A DNA stretch of 64,000 nt from Pseudogulbenkiania subflava DSM 22618 (GCF_900177275.1 NZ_FXAG01000006.1:62001-126000), one strand, 5' to 3'. Counted from the stretch's first letter, positions 18,564 to 27,989 are shown. Made by a program: numbers and translations. Notes: generated by a model from the letters alone, not told the origin.

Positions 18564-20702
18564 ATGCGATATGAGATTGATGGCGAGGTGGTGACTTTCT
18601 ACCTAGACAATCCGAAGCGGGACAATCCAAATATCCGCCGGGCTTCGTTCGCGGGAACTGGACTGACTCCCGCACAAATCACACCAATGCTGGATGCGAC
18701 GGTGGATTCGAGACACGGCTATAGTTTGAGCACACAAGCGTCCGCGACAAAAGTAGTAGTTGTTTTCTTTGCAGGATTCCGTGCGACTGGGGTGTCGTGG
18801 CCGACCCATTCACAGGAGTGGGCAATCTTTGTGCTGCACTTCTTCCAGTGGTACTTCACCAACTCTGAGTCGAGTTCTAGAACAGACATACGTTCAACGG
18901 TGTGGAGCAGTATTCTGGTGCCGTGGCTTGACTGTCTCAAGGACGCCGAGATCATTCCTCTGGATGTAGTCATCCCCCGCGTGCAAACCAAAAAACTGGC
19001 GAGACTTGAGGGGGGCGGGAAGCAGCTCCTGGGCCAGGGACAACAGCGAGTCACCGATCCCGCGATATCCGCCCAAAAGTTGCTGGTTGATGTGTCCTTT
19101 GGCATGACGGACACAGATTACCTCGACGCCTTAGAGGAACGGTGTCGCCATTTGGTCGGCGTCATTAAGGAGGTTTGCCTGCTGCATTGGCGGGGAGCGA
19201 TGCAGGATGCTGAAACTGGCCGCAAGCTGGCTGCCCAGGTGAGCGATGACATGATCGACCGGGCTCTAGCAGAAGAGCGCTACGGGGAGGTGTTGAAGTC
19301 GAGCCGTGGACAACTTACCAAGTACGCCAGCCCTGCTCATCCTCAAGGCATCGCGTGGGCTCTTGCATGGGTACGGCACAGTTTGAAGCGAGGTAACACG
19401 CGGAACTGTGTTAGTACGCCGACAATGCGGCGGTCGCCGTTCTTCAATACGCAGGTTTTCCATGGGATCAAGTACAAATATTCGGTCCTTGAAGGACTGA
19501 CGATACTGACAACCGAACAGTGGGAAAATTTCTCCGGTCCTGCACGTTTATACCGGTTCGCCGGACTGCTATCCGGGCTAGATGCGGCGGCAGCGTGCGC
19601 TATACTGACCATCGAGCACCCGCAGTTCACGTCTGAGTCACTGCAAAACGCAATGCTCCTTAACGTCCGTGGCAAGCCTCGCCTGCTCGTGACGGACAAT
19701 ACCGAACGCGCGATTCTTGTGATCGACAAACCGCGCGCTGGCAAGCTCAAGTCGGCGGCCTTGTCGGAGCTGGCGCAGGAAATCGTTCAAGACATCATCC
19801 GCACCACAGCACCGGTCCGGGAAGTGCTCAAGCGTGCCGGGGACAAGCGGTGGCGCTACTTGTTTCTCGGCGCGCTGAATGATTATGGAAGATCCCGCGT
19901 AGGCATTTTATCGGTACTGAACGTGCGTACCGCGTTGTTGCATGGCGCCGGCACCATGATCAGTTTGCCACGACTCTATCCTTTGCTCACGCAGAATAAG
20001 CTCATGTCGGGAGCCTTTGATTTCCGGCGCCTGCGCAACACCCTTGGGGTCTTGAAATGGTTTGAAACGGGCTCAATCCTTGAAATGAGCCGCACGCTCG
20101 GCAATACGCGCAAGGTCGCCTTGAATAATTATCTGCCGGCGGCTCTGCTGCACGCCTGGAACACACGCATCATCCGTCGCTTTCAGAACACCCTGATTGT
20201 GCTGGCGGCTCATGATGAGCCTTATCTGCTGGAGGTGGCGGACTTCTCGAGCCTCGCCGATCTCCAGCATTTTATTGCCCAACTGATTCTCGACTATCCC
20301 CCCAACACAAGTCCTTTGGCCGACGAAGTACAGCGGCGCTTGAAAGGTACGTCACCATCACCGTCCGCCACGCCCCCATCCGCACCAGGTTTCCTTAACG
20401 TCAGATTGTCCCCCAAAAGCCTAGCCTACCTTTACGCGTTTCGAGACTTGGCGCTTAAGACACTGTCTACCGAGCAGCAAAACAAAGTGGATGCCCTAAG
20501 CGGCCTGTCCCCCCGACAATTCATCGATATGGCAAAACTTCTCACGCATGCGGCAGAAAACACCAAACTCCATCCTGCCCTGCGCGATAGTCTGGATGTG
20601 ACACAGTTGATCGAAACCCACGGTCGAGCCTTGGCGCTGAAGGGAGAGATCGACATGCAGTTTTCCAAGCTGACGCTGAAACGTAAATGGGAGGCGACAT
20701 GA
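18564..20702 (+). CDS. Large tyrosine-recombinase-like protein 1 of island operon
   Basis: 712 aa from the ATG at 18564 (MRYEIDGEVVTFYLDN), chosen because AAGGA precedes it; a TTG start at 18477 lacks a site. The C-terminal part resembles the catalytic end of phage-type integrases: FDFRRLRNTLGVLKW (485-499) stands where HxxR lies but reads RxxR, and LGNTRKVALNNYLP (512-525) offers a candidate nucleophile Tyr523. It is therefore a degenerate recombinase, perhaps structural or with altered chemistry. The stop overlaps the next start by ATGA. First gene of a four-gene coupled operon at the island's left end. Confidence 0.8.
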   Translation: MRYEIDGEVVTFYLDNPKRDNPNIRRASFAGTGLTPAQITPMLDATVDSRHGYSLSTQASATKVVVVFFAGFRATGVSWPTHSQEWAIFVLHFFQWYFTNSESSSRTDIRSTVWSSILVPWLDCLKDAEIIPLDVVIPRVQTKKLARLEGGGKQLLGQGQQRVTDPAISAQKLLVDVSFGMTDTDYLDALEERCRHLVGVIKEVCLLHWRGAMQDAETGRKLAAQVSDDMIDRALAEERYGEVLKSSRGQLTKYASPAHPQGIAWALAWVRHSLKRGNTRNCVSTPTMRRSPFFNTQVFHGIKYKYSVLEGLTILTTEQWENFSGPARLYRFAGLLSGLDAAAACAILTIEHPQFTSESLQNAMLLNVRGKPRLLVTDNTERAILVIDKPRAGKLKSAALSELAQEIVQDIIRTTAPVREVLKRAGDKRWRYLFLGALNDYGRSRVGILSVLNVRTALLHGAGTMISLPRLYPLLTQNKLMSGAFDFRRLRNTLGVLKWFETGSILEMSRTLGNTRKVALNNYLPAALLHAWNTRIIRRFQNTLIVLAAHDEPYLLEVADFSSLADLQHFIAQLILDYPPNTSPLADEVQRRLKGTSPSPSATPPSAPGFLNVRLSPKSLAYLYAFRDLALKTLSTEQQNKVDALSGLSPRQFIDMAKLLTHAAENTKLHPALRDSLDVTQLIETHGRALALKGEIDMQFSKLTLKRKWEAT

Positions 20703-22888
20703 GAGACTTGGCTGAATTGATCGACTGCCTGCCGCGACCGGAAATTACAACATCATTGAATCCGGCAGACCAGCAATTGACTCAGTTGCTTATCGAATCC
20801 GCACGGCAACAGATGAGACCCTACACTGGCAGCTTCGAGGCCGCGTGGCTACTGGTTCCATTTGATAACAATGTCTGGCATACGACGAACCGCGGGCGGG
20901 AAGAGTTGATCGATGGGGCGTGGAAAAACACAATCGTGGCAGATTGGCGGGTTCAGCTACCCAATGGGCGCTTACTGACCGATGCGCGGTATGTAACGCT
21001 TCTGACCACCATCAAGAAGGTCGCTTTCTTCAGTCGTAACGGGTTGATTAGTGGTCCGTCGGCACCAAGAGCTTGGCTCTATAGCTTAAATATTCTAATT
21101 GTCCTTACACGTTTGATGGTTTTGCATGAGGAACAGTTTAAGCCCACAACGCATGGTCTGAGCCTGATTGACCAAGCGGCGCTGGACTGGATCTTCTACG
21201 AATACGCGCAAGGCGCCGCTACGTGCTTGCTTCAGATTCCGCAGCGGGCCCTAACTGCCGTTTACCTTGGGGCCCATGGGCTGCCCTGCCCGGAGCCGCT
21301 ACTGGCGAATCCCTACGCACTCCCCTCCTCAGAGATTACCCCCTTGGTTCACTGGATCGAAAGCCAAGGGGGGTACGAGAAACTAAAGATGGGGCAGTAT
21401 TCGGGAAAGGCTATGCTGAGCCGTAAATGGCTGGCTAGTCTTATCCACGATGATCCCCGCGCCGTGCAGGGTTGCAGAGTGAGTCGCTTCTGCCGGCAGT
21501 TCGAGTTGGAGTTGGCAGGGAATTCGCTACTTATTTCATTAAAGCAAAAGACGGAATTTCCCAGCCATCTCACCGTGTTAGCGGGTGAAGAATCCGACTG
21601 CACCACGGAAAGCACACTCTATCAGTTCACCTACCATTTTGGATCACTTCTGGATGCGCATCGCCACCTGCCGACTTTGATACCCGATCCTGCAGGTCTT
21701 TCCCTGCGGCGCGCCAATCGCCTTGCACAACGATTCACTCGTCCTAATGGTCATACACCCTTAATGCCAATCAACACGGGGCTGGTATACCTCGATGTGG
21801 CGATGCGCTTCGTCCATCTCTATGGCGACGCTATAGTGGGCTTGTATCTGGATGTGGTTTCCAACACTCAAGTGAAAAGTAAGAGCAGACCCGATGCCCT
21901 AAACACCACCCTCAAACGGCAGGCCCAACACTGGTGTGTCGCATCCGGTAAGCCGATCACGACCATTCTCAACATTACGCAGTTTGCAGGGCCTGGAAGG
22001 CAGGTTAGACGCGACTTCCATCGCTATCGTGCGAACCCGACACTGGATGAGGGGCTTCGGGTTCTGATTGGATCCTGTATCGTCTGCATGGCGATCCTGA
22101 AGCCCTCACGCGAAGAGGAATTGACCCACCTGAAACGCAACTGCCTCCGTCAGGATGACAACGGCTACTGGCTGAACTTCCAACTCGGAAAGAGTAACGT
22201 GAAAGGCGTTGAAGCGTGGCAGGAAGCGGACCGCCCGGTTCCGGTCATCACGGCAAGAGCCATCCAGCTGCTGCAGCGCCTGGGTGCAGGTCTGTGCGAC
22301 ATCTTCGGCGGCACCACAAAGCATGCCGACAATCTGTTTTACCTGCCCACAATGGCCGGGAACAGCGCTTTAAGCGCGGATAGCAAACTCCTCAACACCC
22401 ATCTTGATGACTTTTGTGACTTTGTAGGCTTACCCCCCGACAGTGAAGGCCGGCGCTGGTATGTCCGCATCCACGAAATGCGCAAATGGTTCCTGCTGCT
22501 GCTCTTCTGGTCCGGCCGCTTTGACGTACTCGACGCCGCCCGCTGGATCGCCGGCCACACCGATGCCGCTCATATTTACGCCTACATCGAAAAGGAATTC
22601 CCAGGCGAGTCGCTGCCGCAGATCGAGGCGCAATACTCTGAGGAGCGCCTGCGCCGGCTTGAGAAAGGACAGTCCGGAGTTGAAGACGGTGCTAACGCTC
22701 TGTACGAGACGGTATTGAAGCACTTTAACGTGAACTCTCTGACCATGATCCCCGACACCGAGTGGACCGGCTACGTGCGCGCACTCCGAGAGGCAGGCAC
22801 GTTTCATCTTGAGCCGCACTCGATCCGAGATGAAGACGGCGTGGTGGTAGGGATCAACGTCAGTTTTGTCATGCGGGAACAGTCATAA
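20699..22888 (+). CDS. Large tyrosine-recombinase protein 2 of island operon
   Basis: 729 aa from the ATG at 20699 (MRDLAELIDCLP), preceded by GGGAGG and overlapping the previous stop. The catalytic set of a tyrosine recombinase is visible in the C-terminal third: Arg471 in LKPSREEELTHL, a Lys in QLGKSNVKG, HxxR as His592-E-M-Arg595, His620 in AGHTDAAHIY, and Tyr627 or Tyr629. The N-terminal about 400 residues are unlike standard integrases. Far larger than a phage integrase (about 350-450 aa). Probably the active partner for strand cleavage. Confidence 0.85.
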   Translation: MRDLAELIDCLPRPEITTSLNPADQQLTQLLIESARQQMRPYTGSFEAAWLLVPFDNNVWHTTNRGREELIDGAWKNTIVADWRVQLPNGRLLTDARYVTLLTTIKKVAFFSRNGLISGPSAPRAWLYSLNILIVLTRLMVLHEEQFKPTTHGLSLIDQAALDWIFYEYAQGAATCLLQIPQRALTAVYLGAHGLPCPEPLLANPYALPSSEITPLVHWIESQGGYEKLKMGQYSGKAMLSRKWLASLIHDDPRAVQGCRVSRFCRQFELELAGNSLLISLKQKTEFPSHLTVLAGEESDCTTESTLYQFTYHFGSLLDAHRHLPTLIPDPAGLSLRRANRLAQRFTRPNGHTPLMPINTGLVYLDVAMRFVHLYGDAIVGLYLDVVSNTQVKSKSRPDALNTTLKRQAQHWCVASGKPITTILNITQFAGPGRQVRRDFHRYRANPTLDEGLRVLIGSCIVCMAILKPSREEELTHLKRNCLRQDDNGYWLNFQLGKSNVKGVEAWQEADRPVPVITARAIQLLQRLGAGLCDIFGGTTKHADNLFYLPTMAGNSALSADSKLLNTHLDDFCDFVGLPPDSEGRRWYVRIHEMRKWFLLLLFWSGRFDVLDAARWIAGHTDAAHIYAYIEKEFPGESLPQIEAQYSEERLRRLEKGQSGVEDGANALYETVLKHFNVNSLTMIPDTEWTGYVRALREAGTFHLEPHSIRDEDGVVVGINVSFVMREQS

Positions 22889-23487
22889 TGGCTGGACGCG
22901 GCGCATACCAGAAGAAGGCGCTAAACCTCCAGAATGTCCAAGCACGGGAGAAATTTCTGCTCGATGGCATTCTGGCCCCCGCCAGCGTCGACAAGGCCGC
23001 CCGTGACGCGATGATCGGGCAGCGGGCCTTTGCCGCGCTTAATCTCCCCCGGCTCAAGATTACGCCAATTGCCCTCAATACCATCAAGAGCCTCTCGAAC
23101 GAAACCTTCACTCAGCCCGACGATGAGGGGCGCACGGGTTTCGAGTACCTGAATGCGCTGCGCGTACGACTTAACGAGTCTCTGGCAGGCGTGGCGGTGG
23201 TGCGGACCACCGCCGCCAGGACCGAGCGCGTCGAGAACAAGACTAAGCATTTGCAGGCGCGGCTCACCGCCGCAGAAATACAGGGCGTGAAACGCCAACG
23301 GGCCTACCTCAGCTTATACACGGCGATCAATGGGCTGATCAAGGATAGACACATGCCTGTAGAGGCTCAGCAGCGGCTGTATCGCATCCTTGAGAACCAC
23401 CATGCGGCGTTTGCCGACCTCTTCGATCCCAACGCCCCCAATCCTCAGGTTGAGCAGACTCTAAACGAGCTAGGCAAGTCGCAATGA
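22888..23487 (+). CDS. Small helical protein of the recombinase operon
   Basis: 199 aa starting at a TAATG junction with gene 2. Predominantly charged and helical (for example AREKFLLDGILAPASVDKAARDAM and RTTAARTERVENKTKHLQARL, a likely coiled coil). No known motif. Its position between two recombinase genes, with overlaps on both sides, suggests an accessory subunit such as a bridging or directionality factor, comparable in placement to TnpC-type small proteins. This role is an inference from context only. Confidence 0.78.
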   Translation: MAGRGAYQKKALNLQNVQAREKFLLDGILAPASVDKAARDAMIGQRAFAALNLPRLKITPIALNTIKSLSNETFTQPDDEGRTGFEYLNALRVRLNESLAGVAVVRTTAARTERVENKTKHLQARLTAAEIQGVKRQRAYLSLYTAINGLIKDRHMPVEAQQRLYRILENHHAAFADLFDPNAPNPQVEQTLNELGKSQ

Positions 23488-24983
23488 ACAGGCAACTGTT
23501 TCACGTTCTGCCAACAATGGAGCTGCCCGTTTCCGCCATCAGGCACGATGCCGGCACGCATGTCACGACCCAGATCATCCCTGCCTTCCCATTCATGTAC
23601 TGGCCGAGCAACAAGCCATGCGAGCCGGTCAACATGTACCTCCTCGACATTGCCCATGGAGTCACCGGGGGTACTCTCAAGACCTATGCGTCCGATCTGA
23701 GCCACTTGGTAAGGTACTGCGGGGTGAACAACGTGGGGATTGAACACTTGAACGGTGCCCACCTCCATGCTCTGTCCAAGCAACTACAAGAGAAACGCTC
23801 GCACCGGCATCCGCTTGAACCGGCGCGCGACAGGAACACCGTTCGCGGCATCCTGAGTCGATCGATCCAGTTCCTGCTGTGGTATCAGGAGACGTTCATG
23901 CCGCACCTGAGTACCCCGCTTATTGGCGAGCAATCTGTTTCTCCGCAGATCATAGTCAAGCGGGTCAAGAATGACCGTGATTATAGTAGGGGGAGGCACA
24001 GCGAGTATTACTACACACACACGGCCATGCCCCCCCCGGAAAATCGCGAGCCAAAGCGCCCCATCGCACGCCCGATCATCGAAGACATACAACGAGCCAT
24101 TTATCGACAAAGTGTCCTTGAAGAACGGAGTGAGCGATTCACACAGCGCTATGCCAACAACCGCGATCTGTTGCGGGCGCAACTCGAATACATCCGAGCG
24201 CGCCGCATGTTTATGATCTGGATGATGATGCGAACCGGCTTGCGACCGGCCGAATTGATCGAGATGAGCGTCAAGGATCACGAAAATATCCTTACGACTA
24301 GAACCCTGAAGATCCCGACCAAGAAGCGGCGCAAGGTAACGGCCCCTATCCGACACTTCCCGATCTTGCTAGATGCAGCAACGGTCATATACCGCTACCT
24401 GCTGTCCAGAACCGCTTATTGCGACGCGCTCAAGCGAGCTGGGATCGATCCTGAACCCGGAACAGCATTCTTCCTCACCCTCGGAGGCAAGCCACTCCAA
24501 AAAACGTCCCTTGAAAAAGACTTTGAGCGATTGGTCGTGCTGGCGGGTCACAAGGATATTCAGGCTTGTCTGAGCATGTTCCGTCACCGGTTCATCACCT
24601 ATGAGGTCACAGTTCACCTAAAGGAATTTATCGAGAATTCAGGCAAGTCGCGCCAGATGATGACCGACATCGATTACGAATCCATCCTGAAACGCGTCTC
24701 TGACAAGACCGGCCACGGGTCGGTAAAAAGCCTTTGGCAATACATCGATCTAGCCTGGGAGGAACTTGGCGTCTGGGCCAGCACGGACAAGGCGTTAGCA
24801 AGGCTCCACGCGTTTGACCAGCTATTTGCAGACGGCCTTCTGCTCAAATATGAACTCGAATTGTCCGGAAAGCATCTCCCGAAAGAACTACAGCCTTTCC
24901 TTGACCGACTTGCAGATATCCTTGCGCCAGCCAAAGAGCAAATAGAGGGAAATGAGCCGGGCGGAAAAGCATGCAAAGTGTGA
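23484..24983 (+). CDS. Tyrosine recombinase/integrase, fourth gene of island operon
   Basis: 499 aa, start overlapping the previous stop by ATGA. An N-terminal SAM-like core-binding region (VTGGTLKTYASDLSHLVRYC, about 52-71) precedes a catalytic domain with Arg254 in MRTGLRPAELIEM, a Lys-rich KIPTKKRRK, Arg367 in MFRHRF (where the usual His of HxxR is Ser364), His411 in KTGHGS and Tyr420 in LWQYIDLAW. The ordered R-K-R-H-Y set supports a recombinase; the His to Ser change is a notable deviation. It ends the operon, and the DNA following it has no gene for about 190 bases. Confidence 0.87.
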   Translation: MNRQLFHVLPTMELPVSAIRHDAGTHVTTQIIPAFPFMYWPSNKPCEPVNMYLLDIAHGVTGGTLKTYASDLSHLVRYCGVNNVGIEHLNGAHLHALSKQLQEKRSHRHPLEPARDRNTVRGILSRSIQFLLWYQETFMPHLSTPLIGEQSVSPQIIVKRVKNDRDYSRGRHSEYYYTHTAMPPPENREPKRPIARPIIEDIQRAIYRQSVLEERSERFTQRYANNRDLLRAQLEYIRARRMFMIWMMMRTGLRPAELIEMSVKDHENILTTRTLKIPTKKRRKVTAPIRHFPILLDAATVIYRYLLSRTAYCDALKRAGIDPEPGTAFFLTLGGKPLQKTSLEKDFERLVVLAGHKDIQACLSMFRHRFITYEVTVHLKEFIENSGKSRQMMTDIDYESILKRVSDKTGHGSVKSLWQYIDLAWEELGVWASTDKALARLHAFDQLFADGLLLKYELELSGKHLPKELQPFLDRLADILAPAKEQIEGNEPGGKACKV

Positions 24984-25172
24984 AACTGCAGATTTCGGTG
25001 CAACTGACCATTCATTCCGGCGAAAGTTGGCCATTTCTGGCCTCCTGTGCTTGTGGTGACTGACCTCTGCTACAGGTAGTCAGTCTCCTGCTCGATCGAA
25101 GCAGGCGCTCAACACATTCATTCTGATCGCTTGGTTATCGGCCAAAGCGGACGAGCATGCCAATGCGCTAGG
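24984..25172. other. Gene-free stretch after the recombinase operon
   Basis: Contains ACTGACCATTCATTCCGGCG and GGCCATTTCTGGCC-type sequence reminiscent of an old insertion-sequence end, but no partner end was found. I see no gene, and no terminator with a T-run. Confidence 0.3.
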
Positions 25173-26075
25173 ATGACTGCTATCCGCAGCCATTACCAGA
25201 CATTGATCGACCGAGTCGCGTCTGCGAGAATTCATCTTCCAGAACAAGGACGAGAAGCTATGCACCCGGCTGAGAAGTACAACTCCATCCGCAGAATCAT
25301 CTTCTCGGGTGTCCATAAGCACGGATTCGATGAGGCGCTGAAGTGGCTTGAGTCCACGTACCGTTCCCAGCTGGATCCAAAACACTACCGCGGACTTAAG
25401 GCCGAGCTTGCGTTTTACCGTGGGTACGGAAAGGAACTGCAGCTAACTGTTGCCGGTGACATGGGTGAGCATGCCGACTTCAGTGGGCTGTATCAAGGTC
25501 AAATTTGTCGGTTCGATGTCACAACCAACCTTGCCTACAAGGACTTTTCTACCTACGAGCCCTTCATGGGCGAAGGTCCCCGGTACAAGATTGCCCTGCT
25601 TAACCAGAGTAGTTTTGAAGTGATTGATGTCCTGGATCTCGCTTTTAAGCCCTGCACCGATTGCGGCGGCCACCTTATCCCCTGCGTAGCTCTGCTGGGT
25701 CAGAACTACAACCGGCACGGCGAGGCCCAATGGTCAAACGATCAGCTCCTTATGGACGTGTGTACTGGGTGCCAGCGGTACTTTGAGCGAAATCGATTCA
25801 CTACGACGGGAATGCTTAGCCCTCAAGAGGTCTTTGACAGCTTGGATGACAATGAAGATTCGGCATCCGCGATCACTGCCCTGCAAGACCACGTGCTGAA
25901 CGCATACAAGTATTTCCGTCCTGAAGCTGATGCAAACCTTATGGCTTTGGCTGAACATTCCTACAACGTTACCGAACGCGATGGTGGTGGATACTGGGCC
26001 TTTCGCATGGTCTTCAAAAACAAGGCCGTCGCTGCAGAGCTGCCTGACGAAATAGAGTGCCCCCACGAGGTCTGA
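25173..26075 (+). CDS. Unrecognised protein with nuclease-like and zinc-ribbon features
   Basis: 300 aa from ATG 25173 (MTAIRSHYQTLID); starts at 25131 and 25260 (MHPAEKYNS, with AAGGACGAG before it) are alternatives. The middle contains an order of acidic residues resembling a PD-(D/E)xK core: a Glu in LKAELAFYRGYG, Asp in EHADFSGLYQG, then CRFDVTTN. After it come two CxxC pairs, PCTDCGG and DVCTGC, spaced about 40 residues, a likely zinc ribbon. No homologue is recognised by me. It stands alone between the recombinase operon and an IS copy that begins 11 bases after its stop. Confidence 0.75.
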   Translation: MTAIRSHYQTLIDRVASARIHLPEQGREAMHPAEKYNSIRRIIFSGVHKHGFDEALKWLESTYRSQLDPKHYRGLKAELAFYRGYGKELQLTVAGDMGEHADFSGLYQGQICRFDVTTNLAYKDFSTYEPFMGEGPRYKIALLNQSSFEVIDVLDLAFKPCTDCGGHLIPCVALLGQNYNRHGEAQWSNDQLLMDVCTGCQRYFERNRFTTTGMLSPQEVFDSLDDNEDSASAITALQDHVLNAYKYFRPEADANLMALAEHSYNVTERDGGGYWAFRMVFKNKAVAAELPDEIECPHEV

Positions 26076-26097
26076 CGGCTGTATATGGACTCCTCCC

Positions 26098-26363
26098 GGT
26101 TTGCACACATTTCACAGTTCTGGGGTTCGGATCGACTGCTTACGTATATCCGGCCTCTGAGTTGGGCTTAATCGCCCGGGCCATAATGGGCTATCCGCGC
26201 GCCAGATCCTTATTGCTTTGTCGTGCTGTTTGCACTTGGTCACTTTTTGGGTTACTCCGACGCCGGTTCGACCTGTTCGCCATCACTGCTTCATGCTGTG
26301 CAATCGTGAAGATGGGTTAAGCGTTGATCATCTCGTTGCCGAGGCCCTGTCCAGCCTGAATGC
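26098..26363 (-). ncRNA. Candidate guide (bridge/seek) RNA region of the IS1111-group element
   Basis: 266 non-coding bases between the transposase stop and the left inverted repeat. In IS1111-group elements the guide RNA that pairs with element ends and target is encoded downstream of the transposase gene; here that is this segment on the minus strand. I assign it by position and family knowledge. I have not drawn guide loops matching the flanks, so the exact RNA boundaries are unknown. Confidence 0.5.
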
Positions 26364-27404
26364 TCAGGCCGCTGTATCTCCGGCCAGCCCATAATCTGGG
26401 TCGTAATCCGCCTCTCGCGTCATCAGCGCCCAGGCTAGGCGTACTGTCTTGTTGGCCAGGGCGACCGCGGCAATATTATTGTTGCGACGAGCGCACAGGC
26501 TTTGAATCCAGCAACTGAGTCGGTCTGTTTGTGTCGCAGCGGCGCGAACTACAGCTCGCGCCCCGTGAATGACCAATGTACGCAGATAGGTATTCCCTCG
26601 CTTGCTGATCCCCAGCAACCGGTCCTTGCCGCCACTGCTGTGCTGACCGGGGACCAGCCCCAGCCATGCAGCAAGATCCCGCCCCCGTTTGAAGTCCTTG
26701 GCGTTTCCAATGGCGGCCACCAGTGCGGTGGCTGTAATGGGGCCAATACCGCGTAGTTGTTGCAGCTTTCTGGCCAACGCATTGTCAGTGGCTTGGCGCA
26801 CCATGTCCTGATCTACGATGGCAATCTGTTCGTCCAGATACACCAGATCTTCGCGCAGCCCGTCCAGCAGATGACGGAAGCGCGCCGAGAGGCCGTTTTC
26901 CGCATCTTCCAGGATGAGCGGCAATGCTTTGCGCAATTGTTTCACGGTCACCGCGATCACGATCCCATACTCTGCCAGCAAGCCTCGAATCTGATTGACC
27001 TTGGCGGTGCGCTGGTGAATCAGTTCGGTCCGAATGCGGTGCAGCGCCTGCAGATCCTGCTGCTCGATAGTTTTGATCGGCACAAAACGCATTCCCGGCC
27101 TGCTGACTGCTTCGCAGATCGCTTCAGCGTCGTTGGCATCGTTCTTGTTGCCCTTCACATAAGCCTTCACAAATTGCGGGGCAATCAACCTGACCGTGTG
27201 TCCCATTGCTTGCAACTGGCGAGCCCAATGATGGGCACCGGCACAGGCTTCCATGCCGATCAGACAGGGGTCGAGTTTCTGGAAGAACTCCAAGAGCTGA
27301 TGACGACGCAGCTGCCGGCGACACACTGGGTGCTCATGAGCATCCACACCTTGAACCTGGAAAACGTTTTTGGCCAAATCGATGCCGATGCGCATAATCT
27401 TCAT
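26364..27404 (-). CDS. IS110-family transposase (IS1111 group)
   Basis: 346 aa from the ATG at 27404 (MKIMRIGIDLAKNVFQVQG). N-terminal RuvC-like DEDD domain with GIDLAKN, IGMEACAGAHHWARQL and KNDANDAEAICEA. C-terminal transposase_20 domain with LQQLRGIGPITATALVAAIG, WLGLVPGQHSSGGK and SKRGNTYLRTLVIHGARA containing the catalytic serine region. Full length, no frameshift, so probably active. The sequence style (HHWARQLQAMGHTVRLIAPQ) is that of the IS1111 subgroup. Confidence 0.95.
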   Translation of the reverse strand: MKIMRIGIDLAKNVFQVQGVDAHEHPVCRRQLRRHQLLEFFQKLDPCLIGMEACAGAHHWARQLQAMGHTVRLIAPQFVKAYVKGNKNDANDAEAICEAVSRPGMRFVPIKTIEQQDLQALHRIRTELIHQRTAKVNQIRGLLAEYGIVIAVTVKQLRKALPLILEDAENGLSARFRHLLDGLREDLVYLDEQIAIVDQDMVRQATDNALARKLQQLRGIGPITATALVAAIGNAKDFKRGRDLAAWLGLVPGQHSSGGKDRLLGISKRGNTYLRTLVIHGARAVVRAAATQTDRLSCWIQSLCARRNNNIAAVALANKTVRLAWALMTREADYDPDYGLAGDTAA

Positions 27405-27487
27405 GGTGGACTCCTCGTTTCGTTTTGACTGGTTTGTTGACGCTTCCAGTCTGGCACGTTGATGCCGTATCAGGAGGGAGGAGTCCA

Positions 27488-27854
27488 TCCCATTGCTTTG
27501 GGCCGGGTGCCGTCCTACGCCGATGACGAAAGCGGCTATTGACCATCATCTGTGGCTGAACGGCTGGTAAGCGGCACATTGCTGCCTGATTCTGGCCAGA
27601 GACCAAGGTCAGCATCGGCCGAACTGGAGACTACTTCTAGGTCTGTTGTGAGCTTCCGCTCTTGGCCGTTATGAGACGGTGGTCAGGGCCTGCAGCAAGA
27701 CTATCCGCCTATGCTTGCAGGTCAGCGACAACCAGCGCCTGAAAGCAGGAAACTGGCTGCACTGGGTTTAGCCACGCGGATGGTTTCCGAGTTGGCAGCC
27801 TGCTGGCCGTTCAGCACGACACATCAGGTGCGAGTATTTCTCGCCTCTGAGGAT
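27488..27854. other. Gene-free region right of the IS1111-group element
   Basis: About 370 bases with no ORF having a ribosome site or recognisable product, no tRNA and no strong hairpin. It looks like non-coding flank between the IS and the lipoprotein cluster. Confidence 0.4.
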
Positions 27855-27989
27855 TCATTCGTCTGGAGTGGAGCGCTGACCGTGGCGGGTCTTGCAATAC
27901 CTCCAGACCAGGGCGGCGGTCAGCAAAACGCCCACGGCGAAACCCAGGGTCAGCGACATGCTCAACAGAATGTCGTGTGGGGTAAACAT
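27855..27989 (-). CDS. 44-residue single-span membrane peptide
   Basis: ATG at 27989 preceded by AAGGAG at good spacing. The product begins MFTPHDILLSMSLTLGFAVG, continues hydrophobically to about residue 28 (VLLTAALVW) and ends in a polar basic tail RYCKTRHGQRSTPDE. It is therefore a small inner-membrane peptide with one transmembrane helix. It lies about 200 bases downstream of the lipoprotein with the pretoxin-like motif on the same strand, so it could be linked to it (an immunity or small accessory role is speculative). Confidence 0.65.
   Translation of the reverse strand: MFTPHDILLSMSLTLGFAVGVLLTAALVWRYCKTRHGQRSTPDE

Larger units (their letters stand above)
26086..27487 (-). mobile_element. 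IS110-family (IS1111 group) insertion sequence
   Basis: 1,402 bp bounded by perfect 12-bp inverted repeats TGGACTCCTCCC (26086-26097) and GGGAGGAGTCCA (27476-27487). Subterminal inverted repeats are characteristic of the IS1111 group, so true ends may lie a few bases further out. One transposase gene, with a 266-base non-coding stretch downstream of it. No target duplication is seen, as expected for this family. Confidence 0.88.

Noticed and set aside
26057-26320. 87-codon frame crossing the IS1111-group left end
   Set aside because: It spans the element boundary and has no family signature; the non-coding guide-RNA interpretation fits better.
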